DNA of 64,000 nucleotides from Fomitopsis serialis (GCF_022376445.1 NW_025955126.1:1-64000); one strand, 5' to 3'. Shown: positions 1 through 11,835, counted from the stretch's first letter. The notes: generated from the sequence alone by a model not told the origin. A program made the numbers and translations.

Positions 1-300
1 CGGGCAGCAGGTAAATCTGGCAAGCTGAAGGGGCCTGCCGCAGTTACAGCGGGAAGCGAAGTTGTTGACGAAGCGGGCAACACGACCTCAAAGCCGGCGC
101 CGAGCAAGGCCCGGCCGGCAAAGCCTGGTGTCAAGCCCACCAGCGACCGGCCGGAGCCTGCCCCGAGCCCTCTGGAAGCCGGAAGCAAATCAGGCCCAGG
201 CCGAGGTATCGTACCACCACTGACCCAGCAACCCAGGAGGTTGCTAAGCGGCCTGACGCAAATCCGGAAGCTGGCACCACATCAGGAAACCTACCCCACA
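1..300 (+). CDS. partial C-terminal end of a disordered Pro/Lys/Ala-rich protein
   Basis: The first frame is open from base 1 and reads as a low-complexity chain rich in Lys, Pro, Ala and Ser (KPAPSKARPAKPGVKP) for about 80 codons. This resembles the disordered tails of the cargo proteins further along. The frame stays open to 1122, but beyond about 300 it runs into a pyrimidine-rich tract where all frames are open by composition. The true 3' end is therefore unknown and the start lies outside the window. No domain is recognisable. It could equally be a fortuitous open frame. Confidence 0.3.
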
Positions 301-554
301 CGAATTTGTGGAAATCTGCACAAATTCGCACAAATCTCCTGGAGACCCCATTTACTTGACCCCCCTGATTCCCTCGCTCGAATTTGCGTGAATCCACGTT
401 CAATGGCTGTGAATTGCAAGGAAATACTAGCTCGGCCATACAATCTGGGTACTTCAATTCACATTGTTTTGCATGTATTTACACGCATAGCCACTACATC
501 CACCCTACTCAATTCGTACCTACAGCTGGCATTCGCCCAGAGCGCTCGCTGTTG

Positions 555-1250
555 CCGTGCCTGCCCCCTCGCGCTCGTCTGGTTGCTTGCTTGCCCATCT
601 GTCCGCTCGTCTGCCCGTCGCCCACCCGTCCATCCATCCGTCTGCATGCCCACTCGGGCGCGTGTTCGTCGGCCGTGTCTGCGAGCTGCGCATTTGCCCA
701 GCGCGCTCTCGGTCACCGTGCGCGTGGTGGTTGACCGCGCCCTGTGTCCGTGTGCTCGCCCTCTCGCCCTCTCGCCCTCTCGCCCTCTCGCACTCTCGCC
801 CTCTCGCCCTCTCGCCTTCTCGCCTCTCGCCCTCTCGCCCGCCCGCTCGCGCACCCACCCGTCTTCCTGCTCACCTACTCATCCGCTCACGCACCCTATC
901 GCCCGCCGGTCTGCCCGTCTTCCAGCCCGCTTGTCTGCTTGCCCGGTACCCATTCGTTGGCCTGGTCATTCGCGTGCGTGTGCGTTCGTTGGCCGTGCGT
1001 GTGTGCTGGGCAATCACGGTCGCGGGGGGCGTATGCTGCCATCTGCCATTTGTCCACCCGCCTGCCAGTGCGCACTCGTCCACCCAGCCACACGCCCGTT
1101 AGTGCACTCGTCAACCCATTGACCCGCTCACCCACTTACTCACCCACTCACCCGTTTGACTTCCCGCCCGCCGCTCACTCTCCCGCTCCCTCGTCCACTC
1201 GTCCGCCGCCGTCTGTCCATCGGCCATGCCTGCACCTAGGGCATTGGCCC
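555..1250. repeat. pyrimidine-rich low-complexity tract (CTCGCC/CGCCCG type)
   Basis: A degenerate tract built from short words such as CTCGCCCT, CCGCTCG and CACCCACT. Long ORFs on both strands here (Ser/Pro/Leu-rich on one, Arg/Gly/Glu-rich on the other) are composition artefacts. Tracts of the same kind recur at 3280-3800, 48420-48570, 52640-53110 and 56640-56915, always with the C-rich strand on plus. Confidence 0.7.
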
Positions 1251-1794
1251 TGAGTGCTCGCGGTCGTCCGCTGCACGTTGCTGTGTTCCGTGTCTACGTT
1301 AGTGGGCTCGCTCGCGTGCGTCTGCACTCACCGCTGGACTCTCGCCCTCGCCCGCCACACCTTCCCTGTCGTCCGATCGTCATCTGCTCGTCGTCCCCGC
1401 TCGTCTTCCGCACCCAACATCCGCTCGTTGTCCCCGCTCGTTGTCCGCGCCCGCCGTCGCAACAGTGCAAGTGGATGGGTGGTCGAGCGGACGAAAAAGC
1501 AGTCGGGTGACGGACGAGTGGGCGGATGAGCAGGTGGACGAGTGGGCGGATGAGCAGGTGGACGAGCCGGTCGAGCACGCACGGACGGCCAGTACCTAGA
1601 TATGCGAGGGGGCAAGTCCGGCGCGAGAGAGCGAGTGAGCGGATGTGCCATAGAGCTGGCAGTGCCAGAGGTGACAGACGCTCGGCGGGCGCACGCACGG
1701 GTGAAACGCAGGCATCCGCCATCGCAGAGATATAGCTAGCAAGCGTCGGTCTACTACTGGCCGTTCAACGTGGAGTACGTCTCGACGGTAGGCA

Positions 1795-2450
1795 ACGTCA
1801 CTTCGTACTCGGGAAGATCTCTCCCACGCGGCGCTTGTAGTCCTCCTCGCAGAGGTCCATCATTCCCGAGTGAACCGGGATGCGCGTGCGAAGTCTCGTG
1901 GCAAACATGCCAGCCTTCTTAGCTTCTCGACCGCCCTGTCGCTATGACCAGTTGCACCAGAAAGCGTAACTGCGTCGGGAGAGTTGTAGCACCCGATCTC
2001 GAGCACACCCGGACCGAGCTCTGCGAGCACTTCTGCGATGATTGCTCCGGCCTGCTCCGGTGAGCAAGCCAGGGCAGCCATCGTGTCGTCCTCCTTCTCG
2101 AGCAAGATATAGCCTTGCCACGGGCAATGGCGAGCTCAAGAGCGAGAGCCCTCGTCCCGCACCACTGGCATAAAGAAGGACAACCTCACCGGTGGAATGG
2201 CCGAGCAAGACGTCGGAACGAACCCTAAGAGCAGCAAGCGTGTCGGACCAGGGCTAGCTGGAGCACAGTGAGCGAGGGAAGAGTGATGGTGATGGCCAGA
2301 TAGCACCGAGTGTGTCGCTGTTGATGGAAGTGTCTGCAAAGAGTCCAACCGTCGTTGATGAGGCTCTGACCGGTCGCTGAGAGATAGACTTGGTCGAGCT
2401 CGTTCACCGTATCGCGGGCGGTGGTCTTGTAAAGGTCACGTCCCACTAAA
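1795..2450 (-). pseudogene. decayed acyltransferase domain of a fungal polyketide synthase
   Basis: Pieces in different minus-strand frames match a type I PKS acyltransferase domain in the right order. They are an N-terminal VGRDLYKTT stretch, a helix LTVLQLALV, the nucleophile elbow GHSTGEVVLLYASGA near 2150-2205, a segment with CSPEQAG, the block CYNSPDAVTLSGA and a C-terminal piece VHSGMMDLCEEDY near 1850. An acyltransferase loads malonyl or methylmalonyl units during polyketide assembly. The frame changes at least twice, directly before and after the GHSTG motif, and I see no ketosynthase or downstream domains. It is a dead fragment. Identification of the domain is firm; the parent gene is unknown. 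Confidence 0.7.
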
Positions 2451-3279
2451 CTGTAAAAGGGTAGTCAGGTAAGCAGGCACACAAACTCACCTACAAGTCT
2501 GGAGTTCTCTTTGGAATCGACTGCCCCTTCCTCTCGAGTCGTCTTGCCCTCGTCGCGATCCTGCGGCCTTGTTTTCAGGGAGTAAGTTCGAAGTCAGCCG
2601 ATACGTTGCGTCTCAGGAGAGCCACGCGGAAGCCGACGCTTCGCAGGGCTTTGGTTTCATAGGGCACAGGACTTCGCGGCGAAGAAACGGGAGGAGGAAG
2701 AGTTAGACTGCCAGCCGCCAGCTCAGCACGCCCACATCGGTAAACTCCGAGGTGGGCGCTTGCACTTCAAATTTTACTCGCTGATCGTCTCAGAGGCTCG
2801 CCCACTCGATTCCCGCCCTCTCCCTGTCGAACTCCGTTACGACAAGCAGCTCCGATAGAGCTTTGGACGACCCTGGTACCGACTTCGACGATGCATTGCC
2901 ACACCCGCCACGCAACCCGCCCACGAGCAAAAAGGTCTTCACGACGGTGCACTCCGAGTTCGGCCACTGTGCGAACGAGCTGCGCGTGCTCTAGTGAGTC
3001 CCGAAGTAGGCTGGGGATCGGATGGTATTGAGGTGTGGTCAATGGACAGGTGAGGCATGATGGATGCGACACCACCCGTCTGCACGAGCTACTGACTGCT
3101 CTATCAGGCGACGGGACGCACGTACAAGCCCATGGCTTCGAGCTCAGTGAACGTGCGACGTGTACCATCGAGCGCGCTACGTTCACCCACTCGCACAACA
3201 GAGCGCAGGAATGCAGACACGCCCCATCCAGCATGTCCTGCTGGCTACTCTGTCAGAACGAAGACAACGACGAGATGCT
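2451..3279. other. stretch without a supported gene
   Basis: Moderately GC-rich sequence with open frames on both strands (for example 2767-3234 minus). None shows a recognisable domain or convincing exon structure. It may hold further ketosynthase-side remnants of the neighbouring polyketide synthase fragment, but I cannot show that. Confidence 0.4.
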
Positions 3280-3800
3280 TGCCCATTCGCCACCCACTCG
3301 CCCACCCACTCGCCCACCTACTCGCCCACCTACTCGCCCACCTACTCGCCCACTGACTTGCCCGTCAGTTTGCCTGCTGTCTCGCTCGGCCATTGTTCTT
3401 CTGGCCCGCCGTCTCGCTTCCCCGCCATCACCCTATCCCCGTCGCACGGCCCCGCCGCCACATAGGCCCGCCATCTCGCTTCCCCGCCCGCTTCCCCGCC
3501 CGCTGTCCGTCTCGCCCACGGGCTCGCTCGCTCTTCATCTCGGTCTCCTGCCGTCTAGCCGCTGTCTCGCTTGCCCAACGTCTTGTCTGTCCGTCGTCTT
3601 GCTCACCCGTCGTCTCGCTCACCCGTCGCCTCGTCCGCGCGCTGTCTTGTCTGTCGCCTCGCCCGCGTGTCGTCTTGCCCGCGCCCTGTTGCTCGTGCGC
3701 TCTCGCATGCAGCCTCGCATGCACCCCCTCGCCCGCGCTCTCCTCTGCTCGGTCGGCTGACCACCCACTCGTCCACGCGATTGCCCACGTGATCGCTCGC
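3280..3800. repeat. second pyrimidine-rich low-complexity tract
   Basis: Starts with tandem CGCCCACYTACT-like words (about six copies at 3290-3355) and continues as a CTCGCYTGCCCG-rich tract. Same family of composition as 555-1250. The apparent ORFs through it are artefacts. Confidence 0.65.
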
Positions 3801-4201
3801 TCGTCCGTGCGCCCACTTGCCAACAGACCCGCTGCCTGCCCGTGGACCCGCGGACCCTTGGCCTGACCGCGAACAGCTCACACATAGCGCAACAAGTAGT
3901 CGGGATATGCGTACCATTCAACACGTGGTACGTCCCACATCCGCGACTGCGTCGACCAGATGCACGGCTGTCTCCGAGTTGACAGGCACGCAGCGCACCC
4001 ACGGTGACGGAGAGATTTCGACATGGGTCTTCGCACGACGCGACCACTGGCTCCTTCGTCCTAGCGAATTCAGTATACAACAAGCACGACAGGGGCAGGA
4101 GGAGAGATGATGGAGCGAAGCTGGACGAGATGAGCTGTGTGTACATTTACTGTTGTGTATTGTAATCACAGCCAATCGAGGCATCCGATGTACATCATTT
4201 T

Positions 4202-5222
4202 TTGACGTGGGTGTATATGAAAATGTGTTTCTGCCTGTTCGGAAGGCGTTTGCACCGATTTACAAGCCATTCGGAGCGACGGGCGCGCCGCGGTGATTTG
4301 ACGCCGATTTGCGCCACATTCGCGCAGGGGTGGTTTCCTGATGCCAGTCGGAAGAGAAAGGCTCCGGCCGAATCCGAAGCCGACGCCGACAGCGAGGTGG
4401 TCATTCTGCCGACGCCGGGTAGGTAACGGTCAGTGTCGCATGTGCCACATCTAACATCCTTTCATTTTTTAGTCAAGCCGAAGAAGACAAAGGACGTGCC
4501 GGCAGTACGCACCGGTCGTCCTGGACCACAGCCACACGAAGATAGCCCAGCCATCGCCGGCAAGACTTGGGACGAAAGGCGGCAGTGGATCAGGCAGCTA
4601 ACCGTGGACGACGGCGTTACGAAGCTCGTAGACAATCTACACCACCTGGTGGGTGCATCCTTTGAGGCCTGGGCTACGTGGTGTTGACGAGCAGCGACCA
4701 GCCGGAGACCGGAGCATGGCAATCGAAGACGAAGTGGGATTGGGCGAGTTGGAAGTACCGCCGCGCAAGGTGCACTCCGGATATCCATACGGACAAGGCT
4801 GTCCTCACGCAGTTCCGCTCCTGGCTCACCAGAATCCGCACAAGCCTCACCGACACTCAGATGGCCGGGAAGACGGCCTCATGGTCACATTGGCCATTGC
4901 AATGGTTGTAAAGGATGTCGAGAAGAAAACCGAGCACCGGAGTGACGAGGAGGAGGAAATCCCGCAGTACGTGCACAAATCCCAACTGACATACCGCTTT
5001 GTCGAGGAATTGGGGGAACACTGCACCGAGATCGCGGATCTCTGGTCGGACATGGCATACTGCATGCAGAAGAAGCGGAAGGCGGATGGAGAGCCCCAGA
5101 AATCATCCGCCATCGGTGCCCGGGCAAAACGGTCCAAGCCCAATGTGTCTGCATCGCCGGCGCCGGGAAAGCGGTCGGCAAAGAGCACGAAGGCGACCAG
5201 ATCGTCCACTCGCCGGCGTTAA
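4202..5222 (+). pseudogene. C-terminal half of the R cargo protein, element A copy
   Basis: The end of this gene is homologous to the end of R in element B (30815-33913, minus). Both have W-x-W/SYR..., then a conserved block SWLTRI followed by a helical segment (VTLAIAMVV here, VALTIGMLL in B), then a basic tail with SAIGARAKR here and SAIGARIRK in B. An upstream exon ends VVILPTPG and is followed by a plausible intron (GTAGGT to TTTTTTAG, about 4420-4472). The N-terminal half seen in B is absent. Near 4857-4870 the conserved block changes frame by one base, so this copy is probably broken. A SUMO-interaction-like hydrophobic patch (VVIL after an acidic run) precedes the first intron. Function unknown. 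Confidence 0.6.
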
Positions 5223-5324
5223 ATATACATAGATATCCTGCTACTGTATACGTTCAATTTCAACAACGTGCCTACCACCTTATCATTCCCACCTCCCATA
5301 ATGCATCACCGGTGTCTTGACCTG

Positions 5325-5775
5325 CTAGCCCTGTGTGAGTGCGCTCCCCGAGATTCTCACCGAAGTCTCGGGCCGAGAGGTATGTGAAGTCCTCGGCCGA
5401 GTGTTGTGTGAACTCCTCGGGCCGAGGGTTTGGTGAAATGCTCGGGCCGAGAGTTCTGTGAAAGTATCGGGCCGAGAGTTCGGTGAGATTCTCGGCGAGA
5501 GTTCGGTGAGATTCTCGGCCGAGAGTTCGGTGAGATTCTCGGGCCGAGAGTTCGGTGAGATTCTCAGGCCGAGAGTTCGGTGAGATCTCGGCCGAGAGTT
5601 CGGTGAGTTGCCCGGTCCGGGACTTCGGTGCAATGCTCGGGCCAGGATTTCAGTGCAGTTCCCCGGTGCAGAATTCGATGAAACATGGTGGCAGGAAACT
5701 CGGTGTTCCTATTGGGCCAAAAATCGGTGGTATGCTCGGTCCGAATGATTGGTGAAGTCTCGGGCCGAGGTGCTG
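5325..5775. repeat. degenerate 20-24-bp minisatellite with CTCGGCCGAG core
   Basis: About 18 imperfect units of the type TCGGCCGAGAGTTCGGTGAG fill the gap between the convergent 3' ends of the R remnant (5222) and the Z gene (5965). The core CTCGGCCGAG is palindromic. Open frames through it (Arg-Thr-Glu-Leu-Ser repeats) are artefacts. In element B the corresponding gap after R holds a different 14-bp repeat. Confidence 0.85.
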
Positions 5776-5964
5776 GTGACGTTCTCGGACCGTGCATTTG
5801 TGTGTGTTTGACTCGGGCACTCCTGTGGCTTTCAGTCCGGTCTTGGCGCACGAGATACATTGTACATTTGGCGAACTCTATGTTACACTGAGGTTTACAC
5901 GTATTCTACAGGACAGGTAGGTTATTCCCGGCTTATCTCATTCCACCGCATTGCCCCATCCATC

Positions 5965-8892
5965 TCATTCGCCGAGCCCGTTACCGGCGGTTCCACATCC
6001 CCAGACCTGGGGCCCCGTTTGATTGCCCGGTCCCGGATTCCTTGGGGAGTTCGGCGGAAGTGGTGGGGGTGCTTCAGCCGGAGGAGGTGGCGCCGCTGGG
6101 CCATTGCCCGAACCCGGTGGGACGACAGAGGCTGGGCTTGTTGGTGCCGATGTGACAACCGGGGTACCCTGTTGAGGCGGGACTGTATCGGAGGTTGCCA
6201 CCGACGGAATGCCGGTTGTGGAGTTGACCGGTGCAGCGAGCGGGAGACGGGGAACCTCAGCCGCCGATGGTGCTGCAGCCAACGTGGTGGGCAACGGCTG
6301 AATACTCGAGGGCGGGGATCGGGCGGGTGCGATAGTCGGTGCGATGGCAGCGGCGGCCAGCAGCTGAGGCACCTGGCTGAACAGGGGCCTCGGGATGAAG
6401 CCCCCAATTCCGCCTGCACCGGTCCCGAACTCGCGACTGGCCCAGGCGAGACGAGGGGGAAGTGGCGGTGGCGCCGGGGCTGCCTGTACCGTCGGCACGG
6501 ACACGGTAGCCTCGGAAGTCGCTCCGACCGGGGACTGTCAGGTATGAATGTTAGACAGTTGACGATCAATGGAAAGCCAGATGGGTAAACTCACCTTTGA
6601 GGGCACCACCGGGGACGACGCCTGATCGAAGACTGCAGGATGCCCTGCCGGAGCACCTGACGTGGTAGCCGCCAGCTGGTCACGCATGCCATCGTCCAAA
6701 TGCATGTCCGCTCCCGGCGCCGGCTCCATGGTCTCGGCGTTGGGCGGTGGTGATCCGGACATCGACGTCCGTCCCATGTCGTTTGTCAGTCCCTGCGGTC
6801 CACTTGCCGCGCCCTGGATCATATCGCGGAGGGCCTCGATGTAGGCCTCTTGGTCACCCTCTCCCAGGAATGCCAGACCTGACCGAAATGTCAGTTCGAA
6901 CAGTCAATGTGAGCAGAACAACTCACCGAGCAATCGCTGATGCTCAAGCAACGAGTTGTTCATGGCCTCCAACGCAGCCACCCGTTCATTGAGTTGTCGG
7001 ACGTCACCCTCGAGCTCGCGGACACGCAGCTCCGCGTTCCCGGCGAGCTCCGCCGGGCGTTGCATGACCACCACGGGCGGGCCGAGCGAACCACGAACTC
7101 CACCCGGGCCAACTGGATACATACGCCCTACAAAATTAGTGGTGCGTATGGTCAACGGAGGGAAAGCCAGCGTACTGATGTCACTCGGATCGGGCGGCGG
7201 GTCCGTTGCAGTCTTCGCCCGCTTGCGTGGGGGCTCAGGGCCAGTCTCCGCCTTTGACGATCCCTCGCCCCGGTCCTTCTTACCCTTTCCTTTCGACGGC
7301 GGCGCACTCCCCTTCCGTTTGGGAGGCTGCTTGGTGACCGGGGTCGGGCGGCGCGACGGGGTGTTGCTGCGTCTGGTGCTCCGCCGGGACCCAGTTGTCG
7401 CGACCGAGCCGTTCTCGCTTTCGGTGTCCGAATCGCCATTGGTGGTTGGGGGCCCGTCGGCGACACTGTCGGAGCGCTCGGAGGCGACGCTGCCTGCGTG
7501 GGAACTTCCCGCCGACGACTTCTTCGACGACCTCCCCCGGCCAGCCTTCTGCGGCTTGAATGTGCCTTCGGTGTCGATGGCTTCGCACTTGGTCTTCTTC
7601 ACATGGCAGAAGTCGCACGCGGCGACCTTTCTCTTCTTCGGCTTGCCGTCCTTCCAGAATGCTGACACCTTTTTGACCGAGATGTAGCAGGGGAATCCCT
7701 TGCACGCAGTGCAAGGTGGATCCTGTCAACGAGGTGAGTGGTCAGAACACACGCTGATCAATGCAGCTCACCCGCAGTTCCCTGTCCCCCCTCTTCCGGG
7801 TCTCACCCTCGGCCTCGTAGTCCATCACGAATGTCGCCCGGTCCTTCTTGATGGCTTTGGCCTTTTTCGCGTCTACCGTAGCGTCCGGCGTGTCCAACTT
7901 GAGGATGCCTTTGCGCCCCGGCTTGCCTGATACCGACGTGTCAGCGATGCCACCCAGACAGATGGCAGGGCACTCACGCTTCCCCTTTGCCTTCGCCGAG
8001 ACTTGTTCTTCTTCCTCCTCCTCCTCCTCCTCCTCCTCCTCCTCCTCCCCTTCCTCCCCCTCTTCCCGCTCGAGCTCCTCCTCCTCCGGCGATTCGTCGT
8101 CCTGCCGGCGCGCACGCTGCTTTCCCTTGCCGGATCTCGGCGGGGTCGTGGACCGCTGACGCTTCTTCGTTGCGGGCTTCTTCCCCTTCCGCCGGGATTG
8201 CGTCGGTTCCTCGTCATCGATCTCCATGCGGTCGTCCGGCACCGGCACCTCCTCCTCGCCATCCGAGTCGTTTCCCGCAAGCTCCTGGAAGCGTACGGCT
8301 GGGCCCTGGCGGGATGGTCCCGCGGTTGCATTCCTCGAGCCACGCGGGGAATACAAACCCGTCACTGCGAGTGGGTTGTACCACTCACAGTCCGGCAGGC
8401 GGTCGTCGTCCGGACGAATGAGCGAGAGCCTCACCGGGACCCCCTCCGCGTCGACATGTTGAGCTCCACGATGGCCGACAGGAGCACCAAGGGGATCACT
8501 GGACGGTCCTCGGGATCCTGTTCCTGCGACCAGGCCAAGGCGATCTCGAACATGACCTCGCGCTGTAGAATATGGTCAGCATCGCTTCGACCCTGCGTGA
8601 TATGGATGTATACTTACCACGAGGTTCACCAGGGGTTCCATCTGCAAAGTCGAATGTCAACACCACCGGTCGGTGCCCAAAGTATGCTGTCAATACTTAC
8701 GATCCTTCCCAACAGCTCCTCCTCTTCGTCCACCTCAACCAAGCGGCCTCCAAAGAGTTTCAGGAGACGGTCGGTTGTCTCCTGTAGGTACGCGGCCATT
8801 TCTCCCGGCCTCATTGCCGTGACCGGAGGCTCGGGGTCGTAGGCCGGTTCGGCGGCGGCGGCGGCGGCGGCGGTGGCATCTTCGGTCGACAT
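5965..8892 (-). CDS. Z protein, element A copy: six-cysteine zinc module plus coiled coil, nuclear
   Basis: A multi-exon minus-strand gene starting MSTEDATAAAAA at 8892. An N-terminal helical segment (AAYLQETTDRLLKLFGG) is followed by a long acidic/basic disordered region with a poly-Glu run near 8000-8045. Then comes a cysteine module spaced CX2CX4C-X23-CX2CX6C (CTACKGFPC, then CDFCHVKKTKC), a second basic low-complexity region, a coiled coil (about 6930-7040: VRELEGDVRQLNERVAALEAM) and a Pro/Ala-rich tail ending at 5965. The module resembles a fungal Zn2Cys6 DNA-binding domain with a shortened first loop. Introns are short GT-AG, for example 7723-7780 and 6537-6595. It is the counterpart of the gene at 20494-24070 and is head-to-head with Q (9130). 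A nuclear DNA-binding or regulatory role is inferred; no frame break was seen. Confidence 0.72.
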
Positions 8893-9129
8893 GGTTCAGG
8901 CGAGCAGACACAAAGCAGAGTAGACGGAGTTGCGAGGACGGGGGCGGGGAGACAGAAGGTGATGAAAGCAAGAGACAAGCGACGCGAAGCCACACCGATC
9001 GCGAAATCCAACACCGACGGTCACGTGCACCCGGCGGGCCGCGGAAATTTACCCGAAGATGAACATCGTGATGGCGCGTCGCCTTGTTGTTGCATTCCAT
9101 TCTCTACCAGGTCCATCCACCTTGGATTG
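8893..9129. promoter_or_regulatory. shared divergent promoter region of Z and Q, element A
   Basis: 237 bp separate the start codons of Z (minus) and Q (plus). The same head-to-head arrangement with 220 bp occurs in element B (20274-20493), so co-regulation from one bidirectional promoter is likely. No TATA box or specific operator stands out. Confidence 0.55.
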
Positions 9130-11156
9130 ATGTCTGCACAAGGTACCGTGTGTTCTGCATTTGTCGGGGCACGTACTGACTACTCCGGCCAGATTCTGCC
9201 AGTCCAGCCGCATCCGGCATCAAGAATATCACTGGCGCCGGCACCCAGCCCGAGGTGGCGCGCCCACTATCCGCTGCGGAAGACGGGGCTGTTCAGCCTG
9301 AGGTAAGCCGATGTTTCCGATGTCTTCCTGAGTTGCACTGACAGTCCTTTGTGCTACTCGGCGAGACAGAGCACAGTCAATCTCAGGACGCAGACTCCTA
9401 GCACGGCACCCGGGATGCCAAGACGGGAAGCTACCGTGTTCGGCCAGGAGGGTTTAATGTCCCAATGAAGCGTAAGGGCTCGCATGCCCCGCCCGGAAAT
9501 GTAAGTCCCTTTGTCTTGTTTCCTCTAACACTGACCGACGTGTATGCAGGACCGAGCTCAGTCTGTCCGGCGCGAGACGGATGCCGGGGATGCCGGGGAG
9601 TTACAGCAGGCGCCAGTAAAGCGTGTCAGAACTTCGGTGAGTGCTGCTACTCTGGTACGTTAGCAAGTTCTCGACACTAATCAACGCGATCGCTCAGCCA
9701 ACCACGACACGGGTTACTCCGTCGGAAACGGATACGGTGGATGCGGGCGTTTCGCAGGCACTGCCACGCCCCGAAAGTCGACATGACGCAAGTCAGGTAC
9801 GCGACGTTCCGGCTTGCATGGCCTGTGCATAACTTTCCTTTCCTCATGACTTTGATGCACCACGCTCTAGGCAAATCAACCCCCGGCGCGCGCGGCTACC
9901 GAGGCCTTTGTCAAGATTGGAAAATGGGGACTGCCCTTCAAGAGGAGGCCGGAGGTTTGTGTTTCGTGCTACGTGAGTCGGTCGGCACTTACCAGGCTTT
10001 GCACTCGGGAAACGAAAAGATGTCGGGACGTTCGGGCAACAGTGCGCCGCCTCGCCAGCCCGCTGTTGCCGGAGGCCAAGCCGCATCCACCGAGCCCGGG
10101 GTAGGGAGGAGTGACCCGGACGTTATGGTCGTGGGCCACACGAAGCCGGCCCGGGGAATCACGGTCAACGATTCCGACGTGGAGATCGTGGACGACGGGA
10201 GCCAAATCCTCGCAGGCAGCACAAATCGCAAGCCGCCGCCCGCTGTGTCCACCAAGCCTCGTCCACGCCCTCGCATGCTGAAGGCACCTCGGCCCGATGG
10301 GTTGTTGGGCCATCGTTGACTCGGGACAACACGACTATGGCAGGCGGCCGGGCGGCGCGATTGATCACCTATGGGCACGCATCGAAGCCCGATGGCATGG
10401 CGCACCCCGCGCTTGAGAGGGAGCAGCCGGGTCGCGAGATCGCCCACGCACCTAGCGGGGCTCCGGATCCAACTGTGTTGGAAGACAGCCAGCTCAGGGC
10501 CTCGGTACGTGGTTATCGCACTATGTCAGACATATGCTCATTGTTGTACCCAGTCTTCAGACATTACGGAGTCGATTGCGAACAGGGACGAGAATGGTGA
10601 GTGACCTTTTCAACGGGCAGTTGTGCGTGGCCTGGGTCCCGGCACTGCATGCCGGGTAAGCTGTGTGTCCCATGCAGAAGGCAATACACTCGCCCGGACG
10701 GCGGGGTAGGCTTCGGCGTGCATCAGGACTTCATGACAGCTCTGTGTCAAGTCTGATGACATCGTGTTTATAGCATATCGATTCCACGACGAGGCGATGT
10801 TGCTTGGCAGGGAACAAGATCCCTTTTTCACATTCTCGGTTACAATGACTGACCGGTATGATTATGGAAATAACCTGTGGGAGGCAGACAGTCACCCCGC
10901 CGTAGACTGGCCGCCAAACTGTACTGTTACGTTTCCACGGCCCTGATTCCTTATTTACTGACTCTTTGCATACTCAGTTCCCGGCCCAGCGTTCACGGGT
11001 TCCACACCGACAAGAGTTGCCGAGCTTCAGGCTGAGAAGGCGATCATCATGGCCCGCATTGACGCCCTCAACGCGCTTCAGGCAGCTAACAATCGGAACA
11101 ACCGTGCCATTGACTGGGTGGTCGAATACTATCAGGCGAGGGGTCACTCGGGGTGA
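9130..11156 (+). CDS. Q protein, element A copy: disordered, with short C-terminal helix
   Basis: Many small exons in one consistent reading. It begins MSAQ (9130), is interrupted by a 50-nt intron, continues DSASPAASG, and reads through exons containing VPMKRKGSHAPPGN (about 9450-9499), KRVRTS, and PFKRRPEVCVSCY (about 9920-9970). A longer acidic exon (10010-10318) carries the SUMO-interaction-like patches VMVVGH and VEIVDDG. The gene ends in a helix AELQAEKAIIMARIDALNALQAANNR and stops at 11156. That C-terminal helix matches the end of Q in element B (TILRARLEALHELQRANRR). Exons between 10320 and 10975 are uncertain. Q is divergent from Z. The composition suggests a nuclear scaffold-type protein; no enzymatic motif is present. 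Confidence 0.6.
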
Positions 11157-11295
11157 TGGGTCTAGTCTTCACGCGTGTATTAGTTATTCGTAGTGCACCT
11201 GAATGCTATGCTGGCGTGGGTCACAATAAAGCCTTCGCCTGGTACCAATGAATGCAGAGCACCCAGTTCAAATGGCCGGCTGCATGGTCTCAAAC

Positions 11296-11835
11296 TGACC
11301 GGCCGGAACGTTGGAGACGTCGGGCCGAGTGCACCCTGTGAGCCCGGGTACGGCCGCAGGGCTACATAGATGGCCGGCCGGAACGTTGGAAACGTCGGGC
11401 CGAGTGCACCCTGCGAGCCCGGGTACGGCCGCAGGGCTACATAGATGGCCGGCCGGAACGTTGGAAACGTCGGGCCGAGTGCACCCTGCGAGCCCGGGTA
11501 CGGCCGCAGGGCTACATAGATGGCCGGCCGGAACGTTGGAAACGTCGGGCCGAGTGCACCCTGTGAGCCCGGGTACGGCCGCAGGGCTACATAGATGGCC
11601 GGCCGGAACGTTGGAGACGTCGGGCCGAGTGCACCCTGTGAGCCCGGGTACGGCCGCAGGGCTACATAGATGGCCGGCCGGAACGTTGGAAACGTCGGGC
11701 CGAGTCCACCCTGCGAGCCCGGGTACGGCCGCAGGGCTACATAGATGGCCGGCCGGAACGTTGGAAACGTCGGGCCGAGTCCACCCTGCGAGCCCGGGTA
11801 CGGCCGCAGGGCTACATAGATGGCCGGCCGGAACG
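11296..11835. repeat. 75-bp tandem repeat, seven copies
   Basis: Seven near-identical 75-bp units plus partial flanks. Each begins GGCCGGCCGGAACGTTGG and contains CGGGTACGGCCGCAGGGCTA. Copies differ at only a few sites (GAGACG/GAAACG, CTGTGA/CTGCGA, GTGCAC/GTCCAC). Because 75 is a multiple of three and stops are lacking, frames stay open on both strands, giving 25-residue protein repeats that I regard as artefacts. It lies directly 3' of the Q gene and continues with weaker CCGGCCG motifs to about 12060. Confidence 0.9.

Larger units (their letters stand above)
4202..11835. mobile_element. element A: diverged, deleted relative of the KDZ element at 16.7-39.8 kb
   Basis: Three genes here are protein-level relatives of genes in element B and lie in the same relative order and orientation once B is inverted: R C-terminus (+), Z (-), Q (+). 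The genes that lie between R and Z in B (S, N, G4 and the Z copy) are missing. The left side stops inside R, so the KDZ transposase and TET/JBP genes are gone too. A 75-bp GC-rich tandem array at 11296-11835 may be the subterminal repeat of the surviving end. I could not find terminal inverted repeats. The boundaries given are those of recognisable content, not of a proven element. Confidence 0.6.

Noticed and set aside
241..1253. Long ORFs in both strands at 0.24-1.25 kb
   Set aside because: They are produced by the pyrimidine-rich tract, are open in four or more frames at once, and lack domains.
7742..8440. Poly-Leu/poly-Ser ORFs on the plus strand at about 8 kb
   Set aside because: They are antisense shadows of the poly-Glu run in the Z gene of element A.
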